Notes: a model not told the origin generated them from the sequence alone. A stretch of 64,000 nucleotides of DNA from Akkermansiaceae bacterium (GCA_028822935.1 JAPKCM010000005.1:1-64000); one strand, 5' to 3'. Counted from the first letter of the stretch, positions 1 to 10,100 are shown. A program made the numbers and translations.

Positions 1-2
1 CC

Positions 3-128
3 GTCCAGTCCAAGTCCGGCCAACGCAAAAAGATCACCCACCCCTGCCAAACCGTTGGCGATTCACGTTTCATCCAGATCGAAATCATCTATGACCAAAG
101 CAGCCCCTTCAGTAGTAGAGGCTCTTAG
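3..128 (+). CDS. possible 3' end of a gene entering from the left (partial)
   Basis: Only the last 41 codons would be in the window, so no function can be given. This frame is open from the window edge to TAG at 126-128 and its composition looks protein-like (it ends ...QSSPFSSRGS). The stop lies about 50 bases before a hairpin with A-rich and T-rich flanks, which is what a genuine gene end would show. The other two frames of this stretch look less coding. It converges on the minus-strand hypothetical gene that ends at 211. It could still be chance open frame. Confidence 0.3.
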   Translation, partial: VQSKSGQRKKITHPCQTVGDSRFIQIEIIYDQSSPFSSRGS

Positions 129-174
129 CCTCCGACCTCCGAACAACCACTCTCCTTGCCCCGCAGGCAATCCG

Positions 175-212
175 AAAAAAGCCCGTGTTATTTCGATGAC
201 GCGGGGTTTTCT
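175..212. terminator. bidirectional rho-independent-type terminator between convergent genes
   Basis: An 11-base imperfect inverted repeat (177-187 against 200-210, two mismatches) has A-rich sequence at its left end and TTTT at its right end, with a 12-base loop. It sits exactly at the stop codon of the minus-strand gene at 211-615 and just after the putative plus-strand stop at 128, so it can serve both directions. Confidence 0.5.
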
Positions 213-615
213 ACCCCAGCGGCACCGCCTCCGCGGCCGCAATCACTTCGTCATCAAGATAAGCCTCCTCGATAGTTTGCTGACACCAAGGAGTCGTCTT
301 TCCGAGATATTGTAAGAACCGCACCACCATCAGCTGCTGGATTGGCAACTCCGTCCAAATCAGCTCGCCCAGATGACGCCATTCGTCCGCCTTAAGTAGA
401 CTTGGTTTCTCAAGCGCTGCGATCACCTCATCACTGAGCATCAGACAGCGATCCAGCTCCGGTGTTTTTGACACGGGAGAAACTTCATAAATGCGGAGAG
501 GCACTCCTGAGTTCAAGCTGAGCTCGCAGGTCGATTTTGCCCGACGCGCGAGGTCCTTCCCCAACAACGAAAGAGCCGAGAGCCGCGCCTGATTTTCTTC
601 ATATCCTTTTCCCAT
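211..615 (-). CDS. hypothetical protein, 134 aa
   Basis: I do not recognise the family. The frame is open further upstream (to 759), but that extension reads as low-quality arginine/glycine-rich sequence, so the ATG at 615 (protein beginning MGKGYEENQ) is preferred. The product is predicted soluble and cytoplasmic: there is no signal peptide or membrane segment. It is rich in leucine and acidic residues, with a likely helical C-terminal half and a conserved-looking WTELPIQQLMVVRF stretch. A terminator hairpin directly follows the stop. The neighbours (L,D-transpeptidase-like protein, sulfatase) do not suggest a role. Confidence 0.65.
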   Translation of the reverse strand: MGKGYEENQARLSALSLLGKDLARRAKSTCELSLNSGVPLRIYEVSPVSKTPELDRCLMLSDEVIAALEKPSLLKADEWRHLGELIWTELPIQQLMVVRFLQYLGKTTPWCQQTIEEAYLDDEVIAAAEAVPLG

Positions 616-960
616 AGAGAAATGGTGCCTTCCTTGACGAGGGCGATCAAGCTCTCCGACGCCGTCTACCTCTCGCCGCCGATTCCTGCGCAGGGAACCT
701 GTGGCATCATAGGCTTCGGCTCCATGATCAACGTCCTCACCCAACTTCGACAAGCCCAACCGATCCCCAAATCAACACCAGTAACACCAACCCCCGCTTC
801 CTCGATGGCACCGTCTACGGCAACCTTCCCTATAAACCAACCACCAGCTTCACCAATCACCTAACCCCCGGGAAGACCGCAGCCTCACCAACGAAGAGAA
901 TAAATCTCCTGATTAGAACTATCGGTGCGCAAGCATTTGGAGTCCGTATAAATGGTGTGG
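616..960. other. 345-bp gap with only a weak gene fossil
   Basis: No intact gene is supported here. On the plus strand, around 741-915, one frame reads like real protein (segment NPRFLDGTVYGNLPYK) but has no plausible start or in-frame continuation, and neighbouring coding-like segments fall in other frames. This pattern suggests a decayed gene, but I cannot name it. No promoter, hairpin or repeat stands out. Confidence 0.25.
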
Positions 961-1689
961 CTATTGTCGGTTGAGAATGTAGATGGGGTCACCGAGTCGA
1001 TCATGTTGATAGATTTTAACCGAGCCCCGGCTAATGAGGCTCCGGAGGTTGGCGTTTGGACGGGCGGTGGGGTCAAATCTCCCGGCTGATTTTTTGAGAT
1101 ATGAGATGAGTTTGTGGGCTTCGTCGATCTCGGGAACGGAGCAACCCGCGGTGCACGGAATACGCCCGATCATTCTTTGGGCTCGGCGTTGGTATAGCAT
1201 TTCACTGGCGTCAGGATTGTAGGAATGGATCACTACTCCATTAGGAACATAGCCTCGCAGCGTGGGATCAGGATGGGTCGGAGGATAAAGGATCTCCGCG
1301 TAAATGCCGCTGACGCCTTTCTTGGAATCCCCGGTTTGGATGGCAGAATCGGCGTTTTTCGCGATGCGGACACCGCCCATCGTGAAAAATCCGGGAGGGG
1401 TTTGCGCATGCGCAAAGCCGAGACCTCGTTTTCCGGTCCCGCAACGAAGAGTCTCGCGAATCTTACCGGTTTTGAGGGAAATGACGTGCATCCGTTGGGC
1501 GGCTGGATCGACGAGGTAAAGCCACTCCGGGTTGTAATTGGGATGACCGGCCCGACGTTGAGCGTTGATAAAGGACTGAACCGCGCCCCAATTCGAGCCG
1601 ACCACTTTCTTCGTAGAACTACTGGTGGAGCAGGACTGCAGGGAAAAGAAGGCGAGAAAGAAAATGATGTTTCGGACACTCATCGACAT
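961..1689 (-). CDS. L,D-transpeptidase catalytic-domain-like lipoprotein
   Basis: Probable murein L,D-transpeptidase-like protein of the YkuD superfamily variant that acts on periplasmic peptidoglycan. The start chosen at 1689 gives 242 aa with a lipoprotein signal: hydrophobic segment 8-18 and lipobox LQSC with Cys20; an ATG six bases downstream is equally possible. The catalytic signature is visible as HSYNPD (His155) followed about 25 residues later by TAGCS (Cys183), matching the His...(S/T)xGC arrangement of the family. The central segment, with a GTGKRG stretch followed by TPPGFF, is also typical. The open frame extends upstream to 1743 but without a signal-peptide-like start. The gene is transcribed alone. 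Family assignment rests on motifs; substrate and essentiality are unknown. Confidence 0.78.
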   Translation of the reverse strand: MSMSVRNIIFFLAFFSLQSCSTSSSTKKVVGSNWGAVQSFINAQRRAGHPNYNPEWLYLVDPAAQRMHVISLKTGKIRETLRCGTGKRGLGFAHAQTPPGFFTMGGVRIAKNADSAIQTGDSKKGVSGIYAEILYPPTHPDPTLRGYVPNGVVIHSYNPDASEMLYQRRAQRMIGRIPCTAGCSVPEIDEAHKLISYLKKSAGRFDPTARPNANLRSLISRGSVKIYQHDRLGDPIYILNRQ

Positions 1690-2170
1690 CCGTGTATTCT
1701 GGCATAAAAAGTCAAGAACTGGAAGCCTCACTAATCGCTCCACCTGGTCGACTTCACCGAACGACGACCCGCTGAGAAGCCCACTTTGTGCACCATTCTC
1801 CCCCGCTCCTCCCGTCTATAAGATCATTGCCAGCTCGGGGCATAATGGTGCAGGAAGTGGTCTTTTCGGGGGATCGCAAGCTTGAAGCCCGTCGGTTGAG
1901 CCGGTATGGGTTTTAGAAGTTGGGAACCACGAAAGAGACAAAACCTGGAGCTTGGTTGTTGGGCGGTGCGACTCGACATTCATTTCAAAAGACCGATTTA
2001 GGGAATCGTGGTGTCAGACCTCTCGGAAAACCCTCGGATGAACTGATCAGTTGAAACCCCTCTCTCTTTCTCACAGAATTCCTAAAAAGGAACCTGATTT
2101 CATCCTTTCCGAAATGATCCTTGATGAAGTGATTTCACCGACGACAATCACAAACCTCCCGAATCACCTG
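1690..2170. other. intergenic region upstream of divergent sulfatase, no gene identified
   Basis: About 480 bases separate two divergently transcribed genes. The sulfatase frame is open from 2051, but the signal peptide begins at 2171. A protein-like plus-strand tail ends near 1885 in an otherwise unsupported frame. It should hold promoters for both neighbours, yet no convincing -35/-10 pair or hairpin was recognised. Confidence 0.3.
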
Positions 2171-3814
2171 ATGCGCTCACTTCTCATTCTCTTCCTTTCA
2201 GCCTCCTTCCTCCAAGTTTCCCCCGCCCAGACGGAATTCACATTTAAGGATACGCAATCAGCCCGCCCCAACATCGTCATGATCATGGCCGATGACCTCG
2301 GCTTCTCCGACATCGGCTGCTACGGCTCGGAAATCCCGACTCCCAACTTGGACCAACTCGCCCAAGACGGACTCCGCTTCACCCAGTTTTACAACACCGC
2401 CAAGTGCCACTCCTCCCGCGTCTCGCTCCTCACCGGCCTCTACTGTGACCAAGCCGGCGGAGCGACCCTCTCCCGTGGAGCCACCTTCGCCGAGCATCTC
2501 GGGGATCAGTATCACAGCATGATGGTCGGGAAATGGCACCTCGATCAACAACCCACCGACTTCGGCTTCGACCGCTACTGGGGCCACCTTTCCGGAGCCA
2601 CCAACTTCTTCACGGGAGACAACAGCTTCCGCTTAGATGGTCAGCCTTGGAAAGTCCCTGCCACCCACAAAGAAAAACCTTTCTACACCACGAACGTCAT
2701 CACCGACTTCGCCATCGACTTCCTCTCAGAGCATCAGACTGAAAACTTGAAACTGAAAACTTCCAACTCCCCAAAACCCTTCCTCCTCTACTGCGCTTAC
2801 AACGCCCCCCACTATCCTCTCCAAGCCCCCGAAGCCGCCGTCAAAAAACACGACGGCAAATATAGCGAAGGCTGGGACGTCCTCCGGAAACGTCGCCACG
2901 AAAAACAAATCGCGACCGGCCTCCTCCCCGCCAAATGGAAGCTCTCTCCCCGCGCCGCCCACGTCCCCGCCTGGGACTCTCTCACTCCCGAAGAGAAACA
3001 ATGGGAAGAAGACCGCATGGAAGTCTACGCCGCCATGATCGACGTCCTTGATCAAAACATCGGCCGCCTCATCGCCCATCTCAAAGCAAAGGGCCTCTAC
3101 CAAAACACCGCCATCTTCTTCTGCTCCGACAACGGCGCCTGCCCCTTCGACCGCACCCGCGGCAAAGAGAAAAAGCCCTGGGATCCCAAGTCCTACTGGT
3201 GCTACGACGTCGGCTGGGCCTCCGTCGGAAACACTCCCTTCCGTCTCTATAAACAGAACCAGCACGAGGGCGGCATCGCCTCCCCCATGATCGCAAAGCT
3301 TCCCGGAAACTTCCCTCTCAAAAAGGCCAAGGGAGACCCAACGCGCAAGAAGACTCCCTTGGGGACCATCACCGATCAGCCCGCCCATCTCATCGACTTT
3401 CTCCCGAGCTTCCTCGAATTCTCCGGCACCCAATATCAACGCAAAGTCGCGGACCGAAACATCGATCCCCTCGAAGGCCAATCCCTCTCCCTTATTCTCC
3501 AAGGTTCCCAATCGACCCCACACGACCCGCTCTACTTCCACTACGCCACCGACCGTGCCCTCCGCTCCGGCGACTGGAAAATCGCCTCCGCCAAGGGAGG
3601 TAAATGGGAACTCTACAACCTCGCCGATGACCGCACCGAACTCAACGACCTCGCTGCCAAGCATCCGGCCAAGGTCGAAAAAATGGCCACGCAATGGTTC
3701 GCCATCGCCAAGGACAAAGAACGCCTCAAAGGCAAGCAACTCAAGCCCGTCAAAGCGAAGCTCACGCCGAAAAAATTCGGAGGCCGTCGTGATCCCGGCA
3801 TCGAGAAGAAGTAG
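2171..3814 (+). CDS. secreted S1-family sulfatase (arylsulfatase type)
   Basis: Hydrolyses sulfate esters, probably on algal or other anionic polysaccharides, in the periplasm or outside the cell. The ATG at 2171 is chosen because a clear signal peptide (residues 1-20, ending SPAQ) starts there; the open frame reaches back to 2051. The 547-aa product has the alkaline-phosphatase-superfamily core: metal-site Asp pair in MADDLGFSDIGCYG (about 38-51), GKWHLD, and a late SDNGACPF metal motif. The nucleophile motif at residues 79-83 is C-H-S-S-R, in which the usual Pro/Ala at position 3 is Ser. That departs from the C-x-P/A-S-R consensus for formylglycine conversion. The C-terminus is very basic. 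No maturase gene lies in the window. The next gene, another sulfatase, is convergent. Confidence 0.93.
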   Translation: MRSLLILFLSASFLQVSPAQTEFTFKDTQSARPNIVMIMADDLGFSDIGCYGSEIPTPNLDQLAQDGLRFTQFYNTAKCHSSRVSLLTGLYCDQAGGATLSRGATFAEHLGDQYHSMMVGKWHLDQQPTDFGFDRYWGHLSGATNFFTGDNSFRLDGQPWKVPATHKEKPFYTTNVITDFAIDFLSEHQTENLKLKTSNSPKPFLLYCAYNAPHYPLQAPEAAVKKHDGKYSEGWDVLRKRRHEKQIATGLLPAKWKLSPRAAHVPAWDSLTPEEKQWEEDRMEVYAAMIDVLDQNIGRLIAHLKAKGLYQNTAIFFCSDNGACPFDRTRGKEKKPWDPKSYWCYDVGWASVGNTPFRLYKQNQHEGGIASPMIAKLPGNFPLKKAKGDPTRKKTPLGTITDQPAHLIDFLPSFLEFSGTQYQRKVADRNIDPLEGQSLSLILQGSQSTPHDPLYFHYATDRALRSGDWKIASAKGGKWELYNLADDRTELNDLAAKHPAKVEKMATQWFAIAKDKERLKGKQLKPVKAKLTPKKFGGRRDPGIEKK

Positions 3815-3914
3815 AAATCTCCAACCTCCCCCATCCCCAGATCTTCCATCAACCGAAGATCGAAACCAAATTCCTCTGGCTCCATGCTTCATCAACTTGG
3901 GACAGCGAAAATCC

Positions 3915-5303
3915 CTAATTCTTGAGCCAGGGCTTGCGGGCATTCTTCTCCACTTCCGCATCCAACTCCAACATCCGCTTTTTCAAAACGGCCACCTTTT
4001 CGGGCTCCTTCCCAGCGAGATTCGTCTGCTCGCCGAGATCTGAAGTAAGATTAAAAAGAAGCACCTGGGTCTTCGCCTTCGGATTCTTCTTCGGGTTTCG
4101 AGGTCCCTTGATGAGCAACTTGTAGTCTCCCTGTCGAATTCCCTGAATCGCACCTTGGGAGGTGTAATAGAGGAATTCATCCCGAGGCGAATCGTTGCCT
4201 CCTTTGACGAGCGAGGAAATATCAAGACCGTCGATTTTATGATCCTCTGGAAGGGGAGTCCCGGTGAGTGAGGCAATCGTCGGAAGAAGGTCGATCGTTC
4301 CGCAAAGCTGGTCGCAAGTCGTTCCCGCCGGAACGCGACCCGGTGCCCACATCACACAAGGAACCCGCTGCCCGCCTTCGAAGGTCGTTCCTTTTCCATC
4401 ACGCAACGGACCAGCCGACCCGCCGTGATGTTTGAACTGAAGCCAAGGGCCGTTATCCGTCGTGAAGATGAGATAGGTATTCTCCCCCAGCTTCGATTCC
4501 CGAAGAAGATCGGCAATGCGACCCACCTGCTGGTCGATGTGCTCAATGACATTGATGTAAGCACGCTTGGGATCGGCATCACGCACCTCATCCGGGACGT
4601 AAAGCGGGATGTGCGGCATTGAATGCGGCAAGTAGAGGAAGAAGGGCTTGTCCTGATTCGCTTTGATAAATTCGATCGATCGATCGGTATAGCGCCGCGT
4701 CACCGTCCGCTGATCCACCGGAAGCTCGACGATTTTTTCATTCTCCATGAGCGGAGTCTTCCACTTGGTTAGAGTGGACTCCGGATCATTCCAAAGCGCA
4801 TCCATCCCAGCATGTCCGCCCTTCGGCTTCCCCTTGTTGTCGGGGTGATTCATGTCATTCGAGTAAGGAATGCCGAAGTAGGTATCGAAGCCATTCTGCT
4901 GCGGCAACGTTTCAGGATGATGCCCCAGATGCCACTTTCCGAAGCAAGCCGTGGCATAGCCTTGGGACTTCAGATGATCGGCAATGGTGTGCTCGGTGGG
5001 ATTCAGGCCTTTTGTCGAAGAAGGAAAGAGAACATGCTGATGCATCCCAATTCGCTTCGGATAACATCCCGTCAAGAGCGCCGCGCGCGAAGGGGTGCAC
5101 ACCGGTGAGGCCACCATGAAGTTGGTAAACTTCCGACCTTCTTTCGCCAACCGGTCAATATTGGGCGTCTTGATTGTCTTCGAGCCGAAGCAACTTAGGT
5201 CCCCGTAGCCCTGATCATCGGTGAAGATGATGATGAAATTGGGCTTATCTTTGGCGAAAACAGAGAACGAAAGAACGAGGAAGAGGGTCAAATATTTAGT
5301 CAT
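3915..5303 (-). CDS. secreted S1-family sulfatase (arylsulfatase A type)
   Basis: A 462-aa sulfatase predicted to act extracytoplasmically. Signal peptide 1-17, metal-binding FTDDQGYGD (Asp29/30), the canonical formylglycine motif C69-T-P-S-R, then GKWHLGH and TTDNGPW, give the complete set of catalytic landmarks in order. Length is normal for the arylsulfatase A-like branch. It is transcribed from the minus strand and converges with the sulfatase ending at 3814. The two are not close copies: motif and length differ, so this is a functional set rather than a recent tandem duplication. Sulfated substrate cannot be deduced from sequence alone. Confidence 0.95.
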   Translation of the reverse strand: MTKYLTLFLVLSFSVFAKDKPNFIIIFTDDQGYGDLSCFGSKTIKTPNIDRLAKEGRKFTNFMVASPVCTPSRAALLTGCYPKRIGMHQHVLFPSSTKGLNPTEHTIADHLKSQGYATACFGKWHLGHHPETLPQQNGFDTYFGIPYSNDMNHPDNKGKPKGGHAGMDALWNDPESTLTKWKTPLMENEKIVELPVDQRTVTRRYTDRSIEFIKANQDKPFFLYLPHSMPHIPLYVPDEVRDADPKRAYINVIEHIDQQVGRIADLLRESKLGENTYLIFTTDNGPWLQFKHHGGSAGPLRDGKGTTFEGGQRVPCVMWAPGRVPAGTTCDQLCGTIDLLPTIASLTGTPLPEDHKIDGLDISSLVKGGNDSPRDEFLYYTSQGAIQGIRQGDYKLLIKGPRNPKKNPKAKTQVLLFNLTSDLGEQTNLAGKEPEKVAVLKKRMLELDAEVEKNARKPWLKN

Positions 5304-5355
5304 CGCGGGATCTAAAAGAACGGTTGAGAAACGGGAAATGTTGCAGGCGGGAGGC

Positions 5356-5982
5356 CTATTTTTTGCGAGTTCGACCCGTCTTCCGGCGGGGACCTTTATT
5401 CTTCAGCTTCGGTTTCTTATGCTGAAGGGGCTTCGAATTCGTTTTGTTCGAGCGATCCACCTGACCAACAAGATCTTTCCCTGTTCGCGGCTGATCGTCA
5501 TAGGCGAAACCTTCCGCAGTCCGGCGAGGCAATGTTTCGCCGACCAATTCTTCAAGCTTGCCCAATAAATTCAAATCCTTCGGGCTCACAAAGGTCAAAA
5601 CCTCTCCCCCTGCCCTCTGCACACACTCAACGCGTCGCAGGTAATCTTCGTCCAATTCATGGAACTCAAAGTGAATGACGTTCCGAACTCCCGCGATATC
5701 GAGAAGACGCACCACCGCTTCGGTTGCTACCAGCACGCGAATCTTGCCCTCTTTCAACTCCCGCAGACTGCGCTCCCGAAGTTCGATCTTCTTATTTCCG
5801 TGCAAGGAACCCACCGGAATCCCGGCCTTATTGAGCGAAGAAGTGAGCGCATGAACGGCGTCCCGGCTCCTTGAGAAAACAATCACGGTGTGCAAGTCCT
5901 CCTCCGTCTCTAGCAGATGATGAAGGAGATCGGCCTTCTGATGTTCGAAGACTTCGTGGATGAATTGATTCTTGATTGGCAT
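5356..5982 (-). CDS. DEAD-box helicase C-terminal domain only, degenerate motif VI
   Basis: The 208-aa product matches only the RecA2 (helicase C) half of RhlE/DEAD-type RNA helicases. Motif IV-like VIVFSRSR is at 33-40, SLHGNK at 59-64, and motif V-like VLVATEAVVRLLDIAGV at 83-99. Motif VI, normally HRIGRTGRAG, reads RRVECVQRAG (about 116-125), losing the arginine pattern needed for ATP hydrolysis. There is no room for the N-terminal Walker A/DEAD half: an in-frame stop lies 11 codons upstream and the divergent gene at 6057 follows. The C-terminus is a basic tail (KPKLKNKGPRRKTGRTRKK), as in RNA-binding extensions. It could be a decaying helicase or a repurposed RNA-binding protein. The preserved frame and tail favour an expressed protein. 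Confidence 0.72.
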   Translation of the reverse strand: MPIKNQFIHEVFEHQKADLLHHLLETEEDLHTVIVFSRSRDAVHALTSSLNKAGIPVGSLHGNKKIELRERSLRELKEGKIRVLVATEAVVRLLDIAGVRNVIHFEFHELDEDYLRRVECVQRAGGEVLTFVSPKDLNLLGKLEELVGETLPRRTAEGFAYDDQPRTGKDLVGQVDRSNKTNSKPLQHKKPKLKNKGPRRKTGRTRKK

Positions 5983-6056
5983 TCCGACGGCATCTCTGTA
6001 ACCCAGAGCTAATCATTTGAAGATAAAATAAGATCTCCACTCATACTCTCGCCCCC

Positions 6057-6869
6057 ATGAAACTCCTCCTTCTCTTCTTAACGACCGCTCTCGCCGCCGC
6101 CGACCTCCACTTGGCCACCTTCAACATCCGCTACGCTGGCGGAGATAAAGGCGAGCGCAGCTGGGGCAATCGCCGTGAACTGGTCACTGCCACCATTCAG
6201 AAAATGGACCCGCAGATCTTAGGCCTGCAGGAAGCACTTTGGGAACAAATCGTCTTTCTCGAGAAAGCCCTCCCAAACTACAACCGGATCGGAGTGGGGA
6301 GAGCCGATGGCAAAAAGAAGGGCGAATTCTCGCCCATCTTCTACCGCAAAGATCAGTTCGAAGCGCTCAAGCACGGCACCTTCTGGCTCTCCGACACCCC
6401 TGAGGTTGCAGGTTCGATGACTTGGGACAATGTCTGCGAACGGGTCTGCACTTGGGCGACCCTCAAGCGGAAGAAAGATGGAAAAATCATCACCGTCTTC
6501 AACACCCACTGGGATCACCGAGGCCAGGAATCGCGAATCAAATCCGTCGATCTCATTCTCGAGCGCCTCAAACCTCATCTCGAGACCCAAGTCATTCTCA
6601 TGGGCGACTTCAATGCCACCGAGACCAACCCCGCACTCAAGAAGCTGACGGACGCAAAATGGACCAATGCCTTTCTCTCACAACATGAAGAGGGCACCAA
6701 CCGCGGCACCTTCCACTCATGGAATGGCAAAAGCTCCGCCACCGGCACCATCGACCATATTTTTCTTCTTGGAGACGCCAAGGTGAAAAAAGCATGGATC
6801 GAGCGCCATCACAGCGGAACCCAGTGGCCCTCTGATCATTTTCCGGTAGCCACTATTCTTTCCGAGTAA
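6057..6869 (+). CDS. secreted endonuclease/exonuclease/phosphatase family protein
   Basis: A phosphodiesterase or phosphatase of the EEP (DNase I-like) superfamily, 270 aa. Signal peptide 1-15 sends it to the periplasm. The active-site series is complete: FNIRY (Asn23), LGLQE (Glu59), NTHWDHRG, GDFNATE and terminal SDHFPV. Many secreted members of this branch act on nucleic acids or phosphorylated sugars/lipids; the exact substrate is not visible. It is divergent from the helicase-C gene, sharing a 74-bp intergenic region with it. No Shine-Dalgarno is evident before the ATG. Confidence 0.92.
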   Translation: MKLLLLFLTTALAAADLHLATFNIRYAGGDKGERSWGNRRELVTATIQKMDPQILGLQEALWEQIVFLEKALPNYNRIGVGRADGKKKGEFSPIFYRKDQFEALKHGTFWLSDTPEVAGSMTWDNVCERVCTWATLKRKKDGKIITVFNTHWDHRGQESRIKSVDLILERLKPHLETQVILMGDFNATETNPALKKLTDAKWTNAFLSQHEEGTNRGTFHSWNGKSSATGTIDHIFLLGDAKVKKAWIERHHSGTQWPSDHFPVATILSE

Positions 6870-6916
6870 GAACGAGATCTCAAAATATGCTGCGCACCCT
6901 CGCGTAATCTGATTCC

Positions 6917-7009
6917 GTGAAATCTCTCCTGTTCCTCTCCCTACTTCTTCCCCTCGGCTCGCAGGTTCCCCTCCCAAAGGAAGATCTCTTCAATAATTCG
7001 TCCCGCTAG
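6917..7009 (+). pseudogene. relic of a secreted protein: isolated signal peptide
   Basis: A GTG-started frame gives 30 residues that are essentially a signal peptide (VKSLLFLSLLLPLGSQ) and then stops at TAG. The same frame continues directly after the stop as ATG plus 13 codons ending SEELK and TAA at 7054. This looks like the two ends of a larger exported protein joined after internal deletion. A very small expressed peptide is the alternative. It lies in the 275-bp gap between the EEP gene and the convergent CotH giant. Confidence 0.35.
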
Positions 7010-7144
7010 ATGGAGTGTTCCCGCGGCTTTCTCTACTCTGAAGAATTGAAGTAACGATAGTCGCTTTCTCGCTTCAAAACGGCGCATCCAGATTTGAGCC
7101 TAAAATGAATCTCAAGGCTCCTTCTTTTCTACAAGGGCGATTCG

Positions 7145-10100
7145 CTAGCGCGCCAGCACCCGCAGTCGGGCAAAGAGCCGATCACTCAGCGCCGCTTGGT
7201 CAGGCGTTTCATAAATGTAAGTCACGATCCCGTTGCCATCATAAGTCTCCTGATCCAGATCCAGCATCTCACCGGCCGCCGCCCAATCATCCAGGTTGGA
7301 TGAAACTTCGATCGCGATGATCGCATCGTCAGCGGCAAGATTTCTTGGGAAAGTCAGCTTGAAACGGCCATCGTTTCCAACACTCGCTCGTAGAACGTCT
7401 TTTCCTTCTCCGGCATCCGAGTCACTCGTCCCCAGCGCATACTCCGCAAAGGCCGTCACCCCATCGCCATCGAGGTCCGCGTTGGGATCGCCAACAAAGG
7501 CAATCGCATCGCCCGCTCCCGCACTTCCGGAAGCGCTCACGCTGGGCCGCCAGTTCCCTGCCAATCCTTCATCAGGATCTGATCCCGGTGCCACCAGAAC
7601 CAGACTGGGACCAGCCCCATCCGAAGATTCAGGCCAAGGAAATTTATTGTTATAAGTGAGATCACTAATGACGCCAAATTGTCCACTCAACACAAGCTGT
7701 TCCCCATTTCCCGAAAGCCCGGTGTCATTGGCAAACTCCCCCGCGATCAAATTAGCGAGGCCTGCGCCATAGCGAGAAAGGAAGGCCGCTTGATTCCGAA
7801 CCACCAAGACCCGCTCCCCCGGCCCAAGCACCGTGACCGCCGAACCCGTAAAATCGAAATCCAATCCATCCGTGAATAACACCGCGGTCAGATCGATCTG
7901 AGCATTGGAAATATTGAGCAACTCAATGTATTCAAAAAAGGAATCGTCGTCATACCCCGCCGCGATTTCACCCTGGGTCGGCCCCTTGGGATCATACATA
8001 ATTTCAGAAATCACAAGATTCGTGCTGTCGGCAATTTCTGCCCCGATGACAAAAGTCGCCAAGGCGGGCGCTCCCCACTCCTGACCGTCATAGGCCCGGG
8101 CCATCACAGTGGTCGTCCCGGTGAGCGTGGCCATCGATCCTTGCACCGCCGAAGCAGAAGGACTTCCCCCGGGCGCCCGAGGATCGCTTCCATCAAGGGT
8201 GTAGTATACATTCCCCTGTCCGGCGCTCATCGAGAGTTGGTAGTTCTCCGCAACCATTCCCCCGTTTTGACTCAAAGTTGGTGGGCTGAAAAATTGTGAA
8301 TCGATCCACTCGGCCCGCACTTCCAGCCAGCCCCGGAGATGAGAAACTTCTTTCGTCCAGCCACTCGTCCCACCCGCTGAGAAATAAGGACCCGAATTGA
8401 CGCCTGGTCGAAGAGACGTCCACCGCGTGAAATTTCGGGCCTGAGCCTCAGTCAGCTCCGTCGACATTCCATCAATAATCGAGTTAATATTGCTCAAAGA
8501 AAACTCATCTGATCGCAGCGAATACCAGCGATCAATAATCTTTTGAAAAATGTCCGGGCGCTCCGTAATGAGCTGGGGATCGGCCATGTTCTTGGTATTG
8601 TCCTGAGACGTATTGAACCCAAAAAGTAAACCAAACCACTGGTGCTGATTGTCAAACCAAGTGGAACTCGTGTCATTCGTATTCGCTTCCCAACGGAGGG
8701 GATCGTTATCCCGGCCATCCGTCGATCCCATCGTCCGATCATAATCCCAGATGGGACCGGCAATCATTTTTCCTTCTTTGTCCTTATGGAAAAACTGACT
8801 AAGGCGCCCCCAATCCGGATCCATCACAAGAATATTGAGCCAGAAGTGATCGACGAAGGAATCGACATCGAGATACTCTGAAAAATGCTTCCCGGTCGTC
8901 GGATGAATCCCATTGCTGTCCCGAAGCGCAACCGTGATTTCATTGCTATAATCGCTAATGTAAGACTTCTGCTCCGTGGAGATCTCCCCCGCACCAGGAT
9001 CCACATTCACCAATCGTTGATTGAACCCACTCACCGTAAAGGTCGATTCGTCTGAGTTCGAGCGATCATGCTTAAGAATATAGCCTCCCGTGATATCGGG
9101 ATCATTGTTCTCCCAAAGATTGAGCTTCGCGATATCGACACGATCATCGCCCTGCTTGATCTTCTCCATGAAGGTGTAGACTCCAAAGTAATCTCTCGCG
9201 ACAACCTCTCCCCCATTGGCATCATTGAAAAGCTCCACAAAGCGGGTTTTGGTAGCCCATTGACCCACTTCGTTACTCAACTGGTAGATGAAAGGATTCC
9301 TCATCAACGACAGATCGAAGGTGTAACGCGCATTCAAAATCCAGTCCGCCTCCTTCGCGAAATCGAGTGGTTGAATATCCTTGTCCTCATCGAAATCATC
9401 CCAGCTTTCGAAGGACATGCCATACTTCGGGAAGTTCGCAGAACTAGATCCTCGCTTCTTATAACCACCTCGCGCTGAGAGGGTCGGCTCCGAATCAAAG
9501 GTCGTTCGACCACTCACCGGGTCCGGCTCGTAGATCAGCATGAAGACATCCCTTCGAAAGGAAGAACTCGAGGCAAACGGCGCGCCCCTTCCAAAGGAAG
9601 ACAGCAAAACCACGGGAAGATCGGAAGAAAAATTCTCCTCGGACGCGGCCATCTTCATGTAGCCCTCGCTTCTTCCCTGACCCGGCAGAGCCCCCTGACG
9701 CAAGGCCCGGGATCGCACAAGAGTCGAGCCGTCGATCGTGATCGGGCCTGAGTATTCCGGAGAAATATTGGCAAGATCGTTGGTCGGCAAGGTGCCATCC
9801 AAAGTGTAATAAATAGTGGCCTCAGGGTCATCGACACTCAGTGTTAGCTCAAATGTTTCCGTAAAAACACGACTCGTCACACTCACTTGGACCTCTCCCG
9901 GAGGAGCGGCACTTGGGGAACCATTCACCATCCCGGGCGTAGTCACTTCGAAATAGCCCGACTCAGCAGGAGCATTGGAATCCTGGGTCTCGCCCAGAAG
10001 TTCCGGGATAATGATGAAATCCGAACTCCCCGCTGAGCTGTTCATCGCCTGAATCGCGAGCATGTTTTCTCCGGCCACTAGATTTCCAGCAAAGTCGACT

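Noticed and set aside
1225-1707. 160-aa plus-strand frame opposite the L,D-transpeptidase-like gene
   Set aside because: Antisense to a gene with lipobox and catalytic His/Cys motifs; no independent support.
2726-3961. Long 411-aa open frame on the minus strand opposite the sulfatase
   Set aside because: It is antisense to a sulfatase with full catalytic motifs; its Gly/Val/Glu-rich composition is the usual mirror of GC-biased coding sequence.
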